NCBI GenBank assembly: GCA_003564155.1
Contig: PWOA01000057.1
Location: forward strand, 1-54,735
Length of the DNA stretch: 54,735 nt
Source: Candidatus Cloacimonadota bacterium
GTDB taxonomy: Bacteria > Cloacimonadota > Cloacimonadia > Cloacimonadales > PWNZ01
Reading direction: 5' to 3'
Shown here in pieces: positions 26,399-35,803 of the stretch. Below the pieces are notes generated by a model. The model ran no database searches, had not been told where the DNA came from, and saw only the letters and a program-made list of their open reading frames with translations. Both the position numbers and the translations under genes were made by a program. The stretch's first letter is position 1; each line of letters opens with the position of its first letter.

Positions 26399-29300
26399 CT
26401 AATTAGATTTTTTTTCTTCATGGAACAGAAAAGATAGAACATGATCTAACTCTTTGAATGAATACGGCTTACCAAGTACAGCTTTAAATCCATAATGTTT
26501 ATAGTCCGCCATGATAGGAGCAGAAGAATACCCACTAGAAACAATACAGCAAGCTTGAGGGTCTAATTCTAATATTTTTTCTACTGTTTCCTTGCCGCCA
26601 ATACCGCCGGGAACTGTCAGATCGAGAATGACAGCATCATACTTCGTATTATTCCTTAATTCTCTCAGGTAATAATCTATCGCTTCTTTACCATCTCGAG
26701 AAGTTACTGCAACATATCCTAAACTTTCAACCATCTCCTTAACAATTTCCAGTAAACCTATATCATCGTCCATTATTAATACCTTTCTTTTCCTGGTATC
26801 ATGTTCATATTCGATTTGCCGCTCTTCAAATATTTGTTTGTCGGTCGCAGGTAAATATATTCTAAATGTTGTTCCTTTACCCAAAGAAGAATCAACTGTA
26901 ATATATCCGCCGTGCTTTTTGATTATGTTATTGCTAGTAGTTAAACCGAGACCTGTACCATTGGTCTTTGTAGTGAAAAAGGGATCGAATATTTTTTTTA
27001 ACTGATCGGTAGTCATACCGCATCCTGTGTCGGAAAAACTTATAACCACGTAATTACCCGGTTTAATACTTTTGTAAATCAATTCTTTTACTTTTTTATT
27101 TTTTGCTCCTATACTTAATTCCCCTCCTTCCGGCATAGCTTGAACTGCATTTATGGTCAGATTATTAATGACTTGGCTTATCTGGCCCGTATCGGATTCA
27201 ACATTCCACAGACCTTTTTGAATATTAAATGTTTTATGTATATTAGATCCATGCGTCGCAAAAGTTGCTGTATCCTGAATGATTTCTTTCACGGAAGCGG
27301 TTTTTTTTACGGGTTCACCGCCGGTGGAAAAAGTTAATAGTTGTTGTGTTAATCTTTTCGCGCGGAAAGAAGCTTTTTCAGCTTCTTTAAGTCTTTGATC
27401 AATTTTGATATCTGAAGATTTTTCACTAATCTTACGTGCTAAAGAAAGATTTCCTATTATTGAAGTCAAAATATTATTAAAATCGTGGGCTATACCTCCA
27501 GCTAGAATCCCTATAGATTCTAACTTAGCGTTTTTCTGCAGCTCATACTCAAGTTTTCTTTTTTCGGTTACATCACGAAAAACCAAAATAACTCCGACTA
27601 AATACCCATCTCTATCTTTAATAGGTGCTGCACTATCTTCAATAATATATTCAATACCATCTTTTGACTGCAAAACCGTATGATTACTGAGAAATACCAC
27701 CGTTTCCGTTTCGATTACCTTTCTAACAATACTATCTACAGATTCTCTAGTAGTTTCATTCATTATTTTAAAAACTTGGTCGATTTGCGTATCTATCGCT
27801 TCACTTTCCTTCCAACCGGTTAGTTCACAAGCAACACCATTTACAAGAATTACATTACCTGTATTATCAGTGGCAATTACACCGTCTCCTATCGAAGATA
27901 ACATAACACTTAGCTTTTCCTTCTCCGCAGCAAGAGATGCTTGAGCTTGGTGTAATTCTGTGGTGTCAAAATAAATACCATATATATCTTCAATATCACC
28001 TTCCATATGAACAGGAACACCAAAAAGACTTACATTGATTAACTTATCCGCTTTTGTTCGTCTTAAAGTTTCTATACGGACGATCTCACCCTGCTGAGTC
28101 TTTTTTGATAAGCTCTCTGCTTCTGATGTCAAACTTCCGGGAGCTATCAAGAGATTTATATTAGATCCGATTACCTCATGGTAATCATATCCAAACATTT
28201 CGATAAATTTACTGTTAACATCCCTGACATTATTATTGTTATCCACTAATACCACTCCTGCTGGAATATGATCGAAAAGCTTTTTATAATAAGTTGTTTG
28301 CCGGGCACATATTTCTTGAAATTGTTTTCTATAGATAGCAGCAGCTATCTGTTCAGACACAAATGTCAAGATCTGTTTATCAGTGTTATCATAGGTATTT
28401 TCATCTTCATAATCTTGAACTACAAGCACTCCAACAACTTTATTATTAATCTTTAAAGGAACCCCTAACCAGATTGCTGCCGGTTTACCAAGAATCTCCG
28501 CCTTCCCTTCGTTACTTAACTTTTCTAACATGTCACGATTTACGAGTAATGCTTCACCATTCTTTAGCACATATTCCGTCATTCCCTTACCTAATTTTTT
28601 AGGTTGAGGCCGCTCATCTTTTTCAGCTTCAAAAAAAGGAAATGATAACATTTCACTTGTTTCGTCATACAAAGCAATATACATGTTTTGCACCGGCATT
28701 AAAGATCCTATTATAGCATGGATCTTACTGAATAGTTGACCGGTATCTTCTGTTGATTGGGTTGCTTCGGATATATCATAAAGTGCTTTTTGTATAGATT
28801 CATGATGGTGCTGTGCGGTTACATCAACTATTATTCCCGTTATGCGAGATTCTCCAACTTCATTAGAATCTATCTGATCAGACAACGAGTAGTTGTAAAG
28901 ATTTGGATTGGCTTGATCGGAACGACCAATAATCACATTATTAGCGAATATTTTTATATATACATTCCGCCCATCACGATTTAATCCGACAAGCTTTACA
29001 GCTAATCCCTTCTCTTGTTTGAGAGCAGAAAAATATTGTTCTAACTTGTCATGATCTTCCAGAATTATTAAGTCATATAATTTGCATTTATCTATCAATT
29101 CCTCAGATTTATAACCTAACATATTTATTACATTTTTAGTTATAAAAAGAATCGTCCCGGTATCGTCAGCCTCAAAAACTACTTCGGATAAGTTTTCAAG
29201 TAAATACTGATATCGATTTCGGTTTTTGGTAAGTTCCAGAGAAGTTGCTTCATGAGCTTTTAGTTCGTTGAAAAGATCTTTAGTACGTAACTTAACTTTT

Positions 29301-30154
29301 GCTCTTAATGAAATAGTCCATATGAGAATAATGAAAAATATTATAGTTGCTATTATTAAAACAATTAATGCATATTGGAAAACATCTTCCCATTGCAATG
29401 GATCATCCTCATAGTCAGAAAACCACCTATCATAAATAATTTCATATTTCCCCGATTCGCGAATAGCTAATAATCCTTGATTAAGTCGATTAATTAAACC
29501 ACCATTTTCAGGTAGTGATGCAAAACAATATTCTAAAACAAACAATACATCCGGAATAACTTTCAGATTCTTAACATCTTCTTTTTGTGCATAATATAGG
29601 AATAATGTTTTAGGCATTAATAACGCATCATAACTGCCTGAGGACAACAATTGCACCGCTTCAATCTGATTGTCAACTGTAATAAGCTGATCAGTAAGGT
29701 TATGTCTTAAGGCATATTCATGCATGACATCATCTTGTTGGACTATTATTTCTTTACCTGATAATTCTTCAATCGAATAGAGGGAATTATTATCATCTCG
29801 CACAACAAGCGCTATGTCTAAATGATTATGAGGTCTGGAAAAACTATAACGACGAGCTCGTTCCATCGAATAAACCATACCGGTTATAGCATCTACTTCT
29901 CCGGTTTCAAGCTGCTCAAGTATCTGGTGCCAAGAATCTAATCTAACATCTATTCTCGCTCCAATTTGATCTGCTATAGCTTCAATTATTTCGATATTAA
30001 AACCGTTAGCATTACCTTGATCATCGATAAATTCATAAGGTGGATAATTGTGATCTCCACCTATAGTGATTATGTTATCAAGTTGTTTCCCCACCATACG
30101 ATTAGTTGCAGTTATAACAAATAAAAAAATAACCATGTGAAATATTTTTTTCAT
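26399..30154 (-). CDS. Hybrid sensor histidine kinase with periplasmic solute-binding sensor
   Basis: A 1251-residue membrane kinase. Domains in order: signal peptide; one solute-binding (SBP_bac_3) module (about 25-245; YPPYEFIDDQGNANGFNIEI); a transmembrane helix (about 262-287); PAS (about 315-440); GAF (about 460-610); two PAS domains (about 635-880); HisKA with H890 in GGIAHDFNNIL; an HATPase with DTGCGM and GTGLGLTTS; and a C-terminal receiver with D1178 in AVILDLTVPGG. The design recalls BvgS and should sense an amino-acid-like or other small ligand outside the inner membrane. There is no DNA-binding output and no partner regulator beside it, so the target is unknown. It ends with TAG. 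Confidence 0.94.
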   Translation of the reverse strand: MKKIFHMVIFLFVITATNRMVGKQLDNIITIGGDHNYPPYEFIDDQGNANGFNIEIIEAIADQIGARIDVRLDSWHQILEQLETGEVDAITGMVYSMERARRYSFSRPHNHLDIALVVRDDNNSLYSIEELSGKEIIVQQDDVMHEYALRHNLTDQLITVDNQIEAVQLLSSGSYDALLMPKTLFLYYAQKEDVKNLKVIPDVLFVLEYCFASLPENGGLINRLNQGLLAIRESGKYEIIYDRWFSDYEDDPLQWEDVFQYALIVLIIATIIFFIILIWTISLRAKVKLRTKDLFNELKAHEATSLELTKNRNRYQYLLENLSEVVFEADDTGTILFITKNVINMLGYKSEELIDKCKLYDLIILEDHDKLEQYFSALKQEKGLAVKLVGLNRDGRNVYIKIFANNVIIGRSDQANPNLYNYSLSDQIDSNEVGESRITGIIVDVTAQHHHESIQKALYDISEATQSTEDTGQLFSKIHAIIGSLMPVQNMYIALYDETSEMLSFPFFEAEKDERPQPKKLGKGMTEYVLKNGEALLVNRDMLEKLSNEGKAEILGKPAAIWLGVPLKINNKVVGVLVVQDYEDENTYDNTDKQILTFVSEQIAAAIYRKQFQEICARQTTYYKKLFDHIPAGVVLVDNNNNVRDVNSKFIEMFGYDYHEVIGSNINLLIAPGSLTSEAESLSKKTQQGEIVRIETLRRTKADKLINVSLFGVPVHMEGDIEDIYGIYFDTTELHQAQASLAAEKEKLSVMLSSIGDGVIATDNTGNVILVNGVACELTGWKESEAIDTQIDQVFKIMNETTRESVDSIVRKVIETETVVFLSNHTVLQSKDGIEYIIEDSAAPIKDRDGYLVGVILVFRDVTEKRKLEYELQKNAKLESIGILAGGIAHDFNNILTSIIGNLSLARKISEKSSDIKIDQRLKEAEKASFRAKRLTQQLLTFSTGGEPVKKTASVKEIIQDTATFATHGSNIHKTFNIQKGLWNVESDTGQISQVINNLTINAVQAMPEGGELSIGAKNKKVKELIYKSIKPGNYVVISFSDTGCGMTTDQLKKIFDPFFTTKTNGTGLGLTTSNNIIKKHGGYITVDSSLGKGTTFRIYLPATDKQIFEERQIEYEHDTRKRKVLIMDDDIGLLEIVKEMVESLGYVAVTSRDGKEAIDYYLRELRNNTKYDAVILDLTVPGGIGGKETVEKILELDPQACCIVSSGYSSAPIMADYKHYGFKAVLGKPYSFKELDHVLSFLFHEEKKSN

Positions 30155-30400
30155 TTCCTAATCATCGACTCCTTGCTTTTTTAACCCATTTATCTCAGCT
30201 TTAAAATTATGTTACAAAACTGGATAAGCAACATATCTTGTAAAGGAATAATATTGTTATGCTAAGATAAGGTGTTAACATTTCAGTCTTAAGGGATAAA
30301 AGTATCGTTATTATAACGGAGTTATCCTACATTTATTCTCCGAAGGAGTTAAAGAAGGTTAATCAAATATATGAAGGGAATGGTATTATTGTGAATCAGA

Positions 30401-30428
30401 AAAGGGCGAAGAATCATCTTCGCCCTTT
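30401..30428 (-). terminator. Rho-independent terminator after kbl
   Basis: A perfect 12-base stem (AAAGGGCGAAGA with TCTTCGCCCTTT) around a 4-base loop gives, on the minus strand, a hairpin followed by TTCTG after its closing Ts. It sits just beyond the kbl stop and ends the tdh-acpS-kbl operon. Confidence 0.85.
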
Positions 30429-30435
30429 ATATTTC

Positions 30436-31626
30436 TTATTTTATTACTTCTAACTCTTTACCAATTTTGATAAAGGCATCAATAGCTTTATCCAAATGTT
30501 CTTTTTCATGGGCAGCAGATAATTGAACTCTTATTCTGGCTTTTCCCTTAGGAACAACCGGATAGGCAAAACCGATGACATATATTCCTTCATTAAGAAG
30601 CATGTCGGCCATCTTTAATGCTAATGGCTCGTTGTAAAGCATAACCGGAACAATTGCCGTATCTCCCGGAGTTATATCAAATCCGGCTTTTTCCATTTTA
30701 GCTCTGAAATATTTAGCATTATCACGAACTTTATCTTGAAGATGGGTAGATTCGGATAACATCTCTAAGACTTGTAAAGTACCGCCAACAATAGCTGGAG
30801 CTAATGAGTTTGAAAAAAGATAAGGCCTGGATTTTTGTCTCAGCATCTCGATTATCTCTTTTTTGCCTGAGGTACATCCACCCATTGCACCACCAAGTGC
30901 TTTACCAAAGGTTGTTGTTATAATATCAATTCTTCCTTCTAAGCCGAAATGTTCCCATGTCCCTCTTCCTGACTTTCCTACATAACCGGTAGCATGGCAA
31001 TCATCAACCATAACTAAAGCATCATATTTGTCTGCTAAATCACAAATCTGATCCATTTTGGCAATATCTCCATCCATAGAAAATACTCCATCAGTGACAA
31101 TTATCCGATATTTTGCTAACTGTGCTTCTTCTAAACATCTTTCCAAATCTTTCATATCCGAATGTTTGTATCTAAACCGCTGAGCCTTGCACAGTCGTAC
31201 TCCATCAATAATCGATGCATGGTTTAATTCGTCCGAGATGATGGCACTATCCTTTTCTAATAAAGGCTCGAAAACTCCTCCATTCGCGTCAAAGCAGGCA
31301 GCATAGAGAATCGTATCTTCAGTATGTAGAAATTCCGATACTTTCTTCTCCAACTCTTTGTGAACATCCAAAGTTCCACAAATAAATCTAACAGAAGATA
31401 AACCGTAACCTCTATTATCCATCATTTTTTTTGCTGCTTCAACAATTTTGGGATGATTAGATAAACCCAAATAATTATTGGCACAAAAATTCAATACGGT
31501 TTCTCCTGTAGATACTGAGATCTCCGCACCTTGGGGTGTTGTTATAACTCTTTCTTTCTTAAACAATCCTTGTTCTTGTAAATCTGTAAAAAGATTCTGT
31601 AAATCTGTCTTCATTCTTCCAAACAT
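30436..31626 (-). CDS. kbl: Glycine C-acetyltransferase (2-amino-3-ketobutyrate CoA ligase)
   Basis: A 396-residue PLP enzyme of the alpha-oxoamine synthase family that converts 2-amino-3-oxobutyrate + CoA into glycine + acetyl-CoA. Length and motifs fit Kbl: [35 protein letters not shown] and the PLP lysine K242 in [19 protein letters not shown] precedes the ATG. It is the last gene of the operon with acpS and the L-threonine 3-dehydrogenase, which makes its substrate, so the two enzymes form the threonine degradation pathway. Confidence 0.97.
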   Translation of the reverse strand: MFGRMKTDLQNLFTDLQEQGLFKKERVITTPQGAEISVSTGETVLNFCANNYLGLSNHPKIVEAAKKMMDNRGYGLSSVRFICGTLDVHKELEKKVSEFLHTEDTILYAACFDANGGVFEPLLEKDSAIISDELNHASIIDGVRLCKAQRFRYKHSDMKDLERCLEEAQLAKYRIIVTDGVFSMDGDIAKMDQICDLADKYDALVMVDDCHATGYVGKSGRGTWEHFGLEGRIDIITTTFGKALGGAMGGCTSGKKEIIEMLRQKSRPYLFSNSLAPAIVGGTLQVLEMLSESTHLQDKVRDNAKYFRAKMEKAGFDITPGDTAIVPVMLYNEPLALKMADMLLNEGIYVIGFAYPVVPKGKARIRVQLSAAHEKEHLDKAIDAFIKIGKELEVIK

Positions 31627-31722
31627 AATTCCTCCATTTTGGCATATTCAATAAAATAATTATCTGTTAGACGACAAGTAACCTCTATAAGCCGCTTATT
31701 GGTTTACAGGTTTGACGAATTG

Positions 31723-32103
31723 CTAATCACCGGTCTCCAAAATAACAATTGCTGAGGCGAAATCATTTATATGAGTAAGCGATATATTCATTCTATTGAT
31801 CTCAAGTTGATTGACCAACTCTAAGGCTTTACCCGATAAAGACAATACCGGTTTGCCTAATTGATCATTGATTATTTCAACTTCAGACCATTTGATTCCT
31901 TCCGACCAACCGGAACCGAGCGCTTTCATAAATGCCTCTTTACCGGCAAAACGAGCTGCTAAACATTGATACTTGTTGTTGATATTCTCACATTTATTTA
32001 GTTCTTGATTTCCATACACTTTGTTAAGAAACGTATTATTATTTAATACGGCTTTCTTCACTCGTGCAACTTCTATGAGATCAATACCAACACCAAAGAC
32101 CAT
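31723..32103 (-). CDS. acpS: Holo-[acyl-carrier-protein] synthase
   Basis: About 126 residues from ATG 32103; a longer frame from a TTG at 32136 adds eleven residues before the usual family start and is rejected, although the ribosome site is weak for either. It transfers phosphopantetheine from CoA to acyl carrier protein. The Mg2+-binding pattern GIDLIEVARV near the N-terminus and FAGKEAFMKALGSG in the middle are the family hallmarks, and the length is typical. It lies between tdh and kbl, an unusual place that couples a lipid-synthesis enzyme to threonine breakdown. Confidence 0.95.
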   Translation of the reverse strand: MVFGVGIDLIEVARVKKAVLNNNTFLNKVYGNQELNKCENINNKYQCLAARFAGKEAFMKALGSGWSEGIKWSEVEIINDQLGKPVLSLSGKALELVNQLEINRMNISLTHINDFASAIVILETGD

Positions 32104-32143
32104 ATTATATAGCTCTAAATTGATTAAATATATCAAATAAACA

Positions 32144-33094
32144 TTACTTAAGTTTTTCTCTAAGTACTTTCAGCATATCCTCTGTCATCAATGCTAAATC
32201 ATATTTAGGATTCCAACCCCATTCCTCACGGGCAGCCGAATCATTTAACGAGTTAGGCCAACTATCAGCTATTGCTTGTCTTATAGGATCAACATCATAG
32301 TCCATTTCAAAATCAGGAATATGTTTCTTTATTTCAGCATAAATGTCTTCAGGTCCAAAACTCATTCCGGTAACATTAAAAGCATTTCTATGTTTAAGCT
32401 TTTGGGGATCGGCTTCCATAAGCTGTACCGCACTTTCAAGAGCATCAGGCATATACATCATATCCATTGAAGTACCTTCAGCTAAAAAACAAGTATACTT
32501 TTTATTTTTTATGGCTTCAAAATAGATATGTACAGCATAGTCAGTAGTTCCGCCACCCGGCATAGTTGTATGGGATATTATCCCCGGATACCTTAAGCCT
32601 CGTGTATCTACTCCAAATTTTGCAGAATAATAATCACATAGTAATTCTCCGGCTACTTTTGAAACACCGTATATTGAAGTAGGTCTTTGTATTGTATCCT
32701 GAGGTGTATTGTTTTTTGGAGTCTCCGGTCCGAATGCTGCTATAGAACTTGGAATAAAAACATCACAACCAAACTCTCTAGCTACTTCCAGAGTATAATA
32801 TAAACCATTCATATTTACATCCCATAATCTCTGGGGATCACTCTCTCCAACTGCCGATAATACAGCAGCAAGATGATATATTGTATTAATCTTATGTTTT
32901 TTCACAACCTCATGAAGACCTTGGGAATCCGTTACATTAACTAACTCAAATATCCCATCTTCCATTAATATATTGCCTTCTTTTCGTCTTCTGCCACTTG
33001 CTATAACATTATCTTTACCGTAAAGATCTCTTAAATACAGCACCATTTCGGTCCCGATCTGTCCTAAAGCTCCGGTAACAAGTATTTTCTTCAT
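32144..33094 (-). CDS. tdh: L-threonine 3-dehydrogenase, SDR type
   Basis: About 316 residues. The N-terminal NAD+ loop is VTGALGQIG, and the catalytic pair is in SIYGVSK (YxxxK) after FIPSSIAAFG. RGLRYPGIISHTTMPGGGTT is the signature that separates SDR-type threonine dehydrogenases from UDP-sugar epimerases. It oxidises L-threonine to 2-amino-3-oxobutyrate, the substrate of Kbl encoded two genes downstream. I choose ATG 33094 (eight bases after GGAG) over the ATG two codons upstream, which is too close to the ribosome site. A strong promoter lies at 33131-33158. Confidence 0.95.
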   Translation of the reverse strand: MKKILVTGALGQIGTEMVLYLRDLYGKDNVIASGRRRKEGNILMEDGIFELVNVTDSQGLHEVVKKHKINTIYHLAAVLSAVGESDPQRLWDVNMNGLYYTLEVAREFGCDVFIPSSIAAFGPETPKNNTPQDTIQRPTSIYGVSKVAGELLCDYYSAKFGVDTRGLRYPGIISHTTMPGGGTTDYAVHIYFEAIKNKKYTCFLAEGTSMDMMYMPDALESAVQLMEADPQKLKHRNAFNVTGMSFGPEDIYAEIKKHIPDFEMDYDVDPIRQAIADSWPNSLNDSAAREEWGWNPKYDLALMTEDMLKVLREKLK

Positions 33095-33130
33095 AATCAT
33101 AACTCCTGTTTTTTTTGATTTTGTCTAATC

Positions 33131-33158
33131 ATTATGTAAATTAAGAGATATTTGTCAA
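33131..33158 (-). promoter_or_regulatory. Sigma-70-type promoter of the tdh-acpS-kbl operon
   Basis: On the minus strand, a consensus TTGACA (33158-33153), a 16-base spacer and CATAAT (33136-33131) lie about 40 bases before the tdh start. It begins right after the upstream terminator. Confidence 0.75.
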
Positions 33159-33160
33159 AT

Positions 33161-33181
33161 AAAAAGCGAACTCCTGTTCGC
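33161..33181 (-). terminator. Rho-independent terminator, probably of the pgs-type operon
   Basis: On the minus strand GCGAAC-AGGA-GTTCGC is followed by TTTTTATTT, whose end runs into the tdh promoter. It is the first terminator downstream of the small acidic gene, about 350 bases away. Confidence 0.8.
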
Positions 33182-33528
33182 CGATAAACTGTAAAACCAT
33201 TTAGAAAAGAGATCATGGAATCCCAAAACTCGCCTAATATTAAGTGCATTATTGCAACCATAGAGTTAGTCAGTGTTAATAATTTGTCTGATTTTTGCGT
33301 CTCTAAGGCTAATATCAAAGAGTAAAAGTTCAGGTCGAAGGAAGGTTTAGAGCTAAATTCTGACTAAATTGATAAGCAAGTCGCACAATTAAACCCGATC
33401 AATTGTACTACACCCTACAACACCCATTAACAAATCACAATGTCCACAAAAAACATGAATACACCACCAACACAATTCATAGCATCGTATAGACTTTTAT
33501 TCAACTGTTATTCGTGTATAAATCTTAG

Positions 33529-33825
33529 TTAGTCATTATCATCTTCTTCGTCTAATTCATCAAGTTCATCTATAACAGGGTCATGTTCAATTCCAATAAC
33601 CCAGTCAGGACAAAAAATAGAATCCTCTTTCGAATCCCATCCTTCGACATTCTTTAGTCCGAATCTATTTAATACATCTTCTTCCCATAAAGAATAATAA
33701 ACGGTTTTATCGACTACTTTATAGACTAAAACAGGGCGTGAATATCTTCTCAGTTCATAGTTCTCGTTACCTAAAAGGTCCAAGAACTCAATTATTTTTT
33801 TTCTATTGTTTTCAGTGTTCATCAT
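33529..33825 (-). CDS. Small acidic protein of the pgs-type locus, function unknown
   Basis: About 98 residues from ATG 33825, placed nine bases after a GGAG; a TTG at 33840 overlaps that ribosome site and is rejected. The protein has no signal peptide or membrane segment. A compact N-terminal part with LRRYSRPVLVYKVVD and YYSLWEEDVLNRFG is followed by a run rich in Asp and Glu (DELDELDEEDDND). I recognise no family. It lies 52 bases downstream of the beta-barrel gene and is probably the last gene of the PgsB-PgsC-PgsW operon. Confidence 0.7.
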   Translation of the reverse strand: MMNTENNRKKIIEFLDLLGNENYELRRYSRPVLVYKVVDKTVYYSLWEEDVLNRFGLKNVEGWDSKEDSIFCPDWVIGIEHDPVIDELDELDEEDDND

Positions 33826-33877
33826 AATTACATTCTCCAATTGTCATATTAATTATTTGCGTTTATTATGATTTAGT

Positions 33878-35803
33878 CTAAAAGTTCAAAGTGTACTCAA
33901 AACCCAAATAAATGCTCTGCTGTGAATAATCTTTATCCTTGGCGACATTTGGATTCTCGGAAGTAGAATCTCTGATGAAATATTCATATTCAATAAACAA
34001 GTCAAGATTTTTTGTAACGTAGAACTCACCACCAATATTCATCCTATATCTTCTATCATTACGTGAACTCTGATAATCAAATCTCCCTATAGCTTCAGCA
34101 GTTGTATATTCTCTGCTAAAGAATCTGTTTTCAAACCTAAATCCTATATATGGACGGAATTGATAGTTGTTGAATAGTTCAACTCTTTTATTACGAAATT
34201 GAAAGTCATATATGTTACTCTCATAAGAAGGATCGTTGTTATCCGAGATATTATCACCTTTGAAATCACGATAGTAATAAAATCCACGTAGATAAAAAGT
34301 AGGGAACGATCTTCTCCACCCTATGCCGAATGTAGTAGCGACTCCATCATAATCCGTAAAATAACGGTTATGATAATACTCCTCAATTTGATAGTAAAAC
34401 AAGGGAGTATCAAGATCAGTAAGATTTATATAACTATATATTCGATAAAGATTTCTGTCATACTCAAAACTCTGATCGTCAATTATATAGTCACCCTCAT
34501 CCCTGATAAAGTAATCTCGAACATAAGTATCAGCATAGTAGCCATAATAAAGATTCAGGTTAAATTGTTTGTAACTATTGAAAAGGGCACTTAGAATACT
34601 AAAGTTTGATTTTTCGGTATTATTTAAATAGTGGTAATAATTGATGTTTACATAGGGTTCCACGGTCAAATCTCCTAAATCAAAAGGATATCTTGCCCGG
34701 AAAGATGGATTAGCTATGACATCATCAGCAGTTTCGATAAAATGAAATCTATCGTCTCCTCTGTCAAAGCGATTAGAATCGTGATCCGATAATGAAAAGA
34801 TGTTGTCGGCATACCTTAATGTAGTACCAAATGTTAATTGTAAACCGGTAAGAGCTGTGGTTATCAAGCTCAACTCGTCAAATGCATTAAGACTATAAAC
34901 GGTAGCCTCAGTTTCAACTTCTATTATGGGGACATCCATAATAAACCGAAAAATAAACTTATCATCTGTTCTTGGAACTATACGTATCCTATGTTCTCCG
35001 GCTGGAACAGCAAACTCAATTCTTCGACCAATTGATAATTCCTGTTCCGGATCTTCTTCCAACTGGTAACTGCCGGTTTTTCGAGGTGGTATAGTTATTG
35101 TATCAATAATCCGATTATTCTTTAATATATCAAATTCCCCTATATGTTCTACATCATTAATAAAATAACGTCCAAAACCTAAAACTTCATTCGGACCGAT
35201 ACAAGTAAACTCAATGGGCACAATATTAGTTGCTAAAAAATATGGACTTTCGGAAGTATCCGATACAAGGTTGTATTCTCTTGCAAACCTATCCGGGGTA
35301 ATAGCTTTTCTCTCTGTGGGAACTGTCCATACTTCTTGCTCTCGAAATACCTTGAAATATGCTAACCTATTGGAAGTAGATATTTTTACATCATGAATAC
35401 CGGGACCCAAGTTCAGATAAATGTTTTCCATAACTCTAAATTCATCTACTGATTTAACCTTCGAGGCAGTAAAATTACGAAAAGTATTACCTACTCTTAT
35501 TTGGAAACTCAAATCCTCGACATCTTGGCGTACTACAACTTTTATCTTGATCTTACCTTCCGGTATCTGCAGAGTCAACTCATCATTAACTGCAGGTCGA
35601 TAAAAGAACCATCTATTATCATCAACTACAACTAGTCTGCGAGTTCCATGATGAATAAAATCAATTATCTCCCATTGACTATCAGTTATAGCTTGCAGCA
35701 TCTTTAAACTAATAAGTGCAAAAAACACTATTAATATGGGAATCGGTTTAAAACAGAACTTGGTTTTGGATCTTGGGTTCTGAAACTCAATTCTTTTTTT
35801 CAT
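33878..35803 (-). CDS. Predicted outer-membrane beta-barrel protein of the pgs-type locus
   Basis: A 641-residue protein with a signal sequence (about 1-39; hydrophobic PIPILIVFFALISL). A beta-rich periplasmic part (about 40-310) includes repeated short blocks such as GIHDVKIST and GEHRIRIVPR, which look like paired beta-sandwich units. A C-terminal region (about 315-641) alternates Tyr, Phe, Asn and charged residues and ends in YLGFEYTLNF, with the terminal Phe usual for outer-membrane barrels. I recognise no named family. Its start overlaps the PgsW stop by four bases, so it is translated with the polymer genes and may form the outer-membrane exit or anchor. Confidence 0.75.
   Translation of the reverse strand: MKKRIEFQNPRSKTKFCFKPIPILIVFFALISLKMLQAITDSQWEIIDFIHHGTRRLVVVDDNRWFFYRPAVNDELTLQIPEGKIKIKVVVRQDVEDLSFQIRVGNTFRNFTASKVKSVDEFRVMENIYLNLGPGIHDVKISTSNRLAYFKVFREQEVWTVPTERKAITPDRFAREYNLVSDTSESPYFLATNIVPIEFTCIGPNEVLGFGRYFINDVEHIGEFDILKNNRIIDTITIPPRKTGSYQLEEDPEQELSIGRRIEFAVPAGEHRIRIVPRTDDKFIFRFIMDVPIIEVETEATVYSLNAFDELSLITTALTGLQLTFGTTLRYADNIFSLSDHDSNRFDRGDDRFHFIETADDVIANPSFRARYPFDLGDLTVEPYVNINYYHYLNNTEKSNFSILSALFNSYKQFNLNLYYGYYADTYVRDYFIRDEGDYIIDDQSFEYDRNLYRIYSYINLTDLDTPLFYYQIEEYYHNRYFTDYDGVATTFGIGWRRSFPTFYLRGFYYYRDFKGDNISDNNDPSYESNIYDFQFRNKRVELFNNYQFRPYIGFRFENRFFSREYTTAEAIGRFDYQSSRNDRRYRMNIGGEFYVTKNLDLFIEYEYFIRDSTSENPNVAKDKDYSQQSIYLGFEYTLNF

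Larger units (their letters stand above)
33095..33528. other. Intergenic region holding a back-to-back terminator and promoter
   Basis: This stretch carries the promoter of the tdh operon and the terminator of the upstream transcript. A 73-codon open frame (33097-33318) runs across both and is therefore not a gene. The rest (about 33190-33528) is AT-rich and I see nothing else in it. Confidence 0.7.

Noticed and set aside
33097-33318. 73-codon open frame on the minus strand
   Set aside because: It runs across a clear terminator and a consensus promoter and has no ribosome site.
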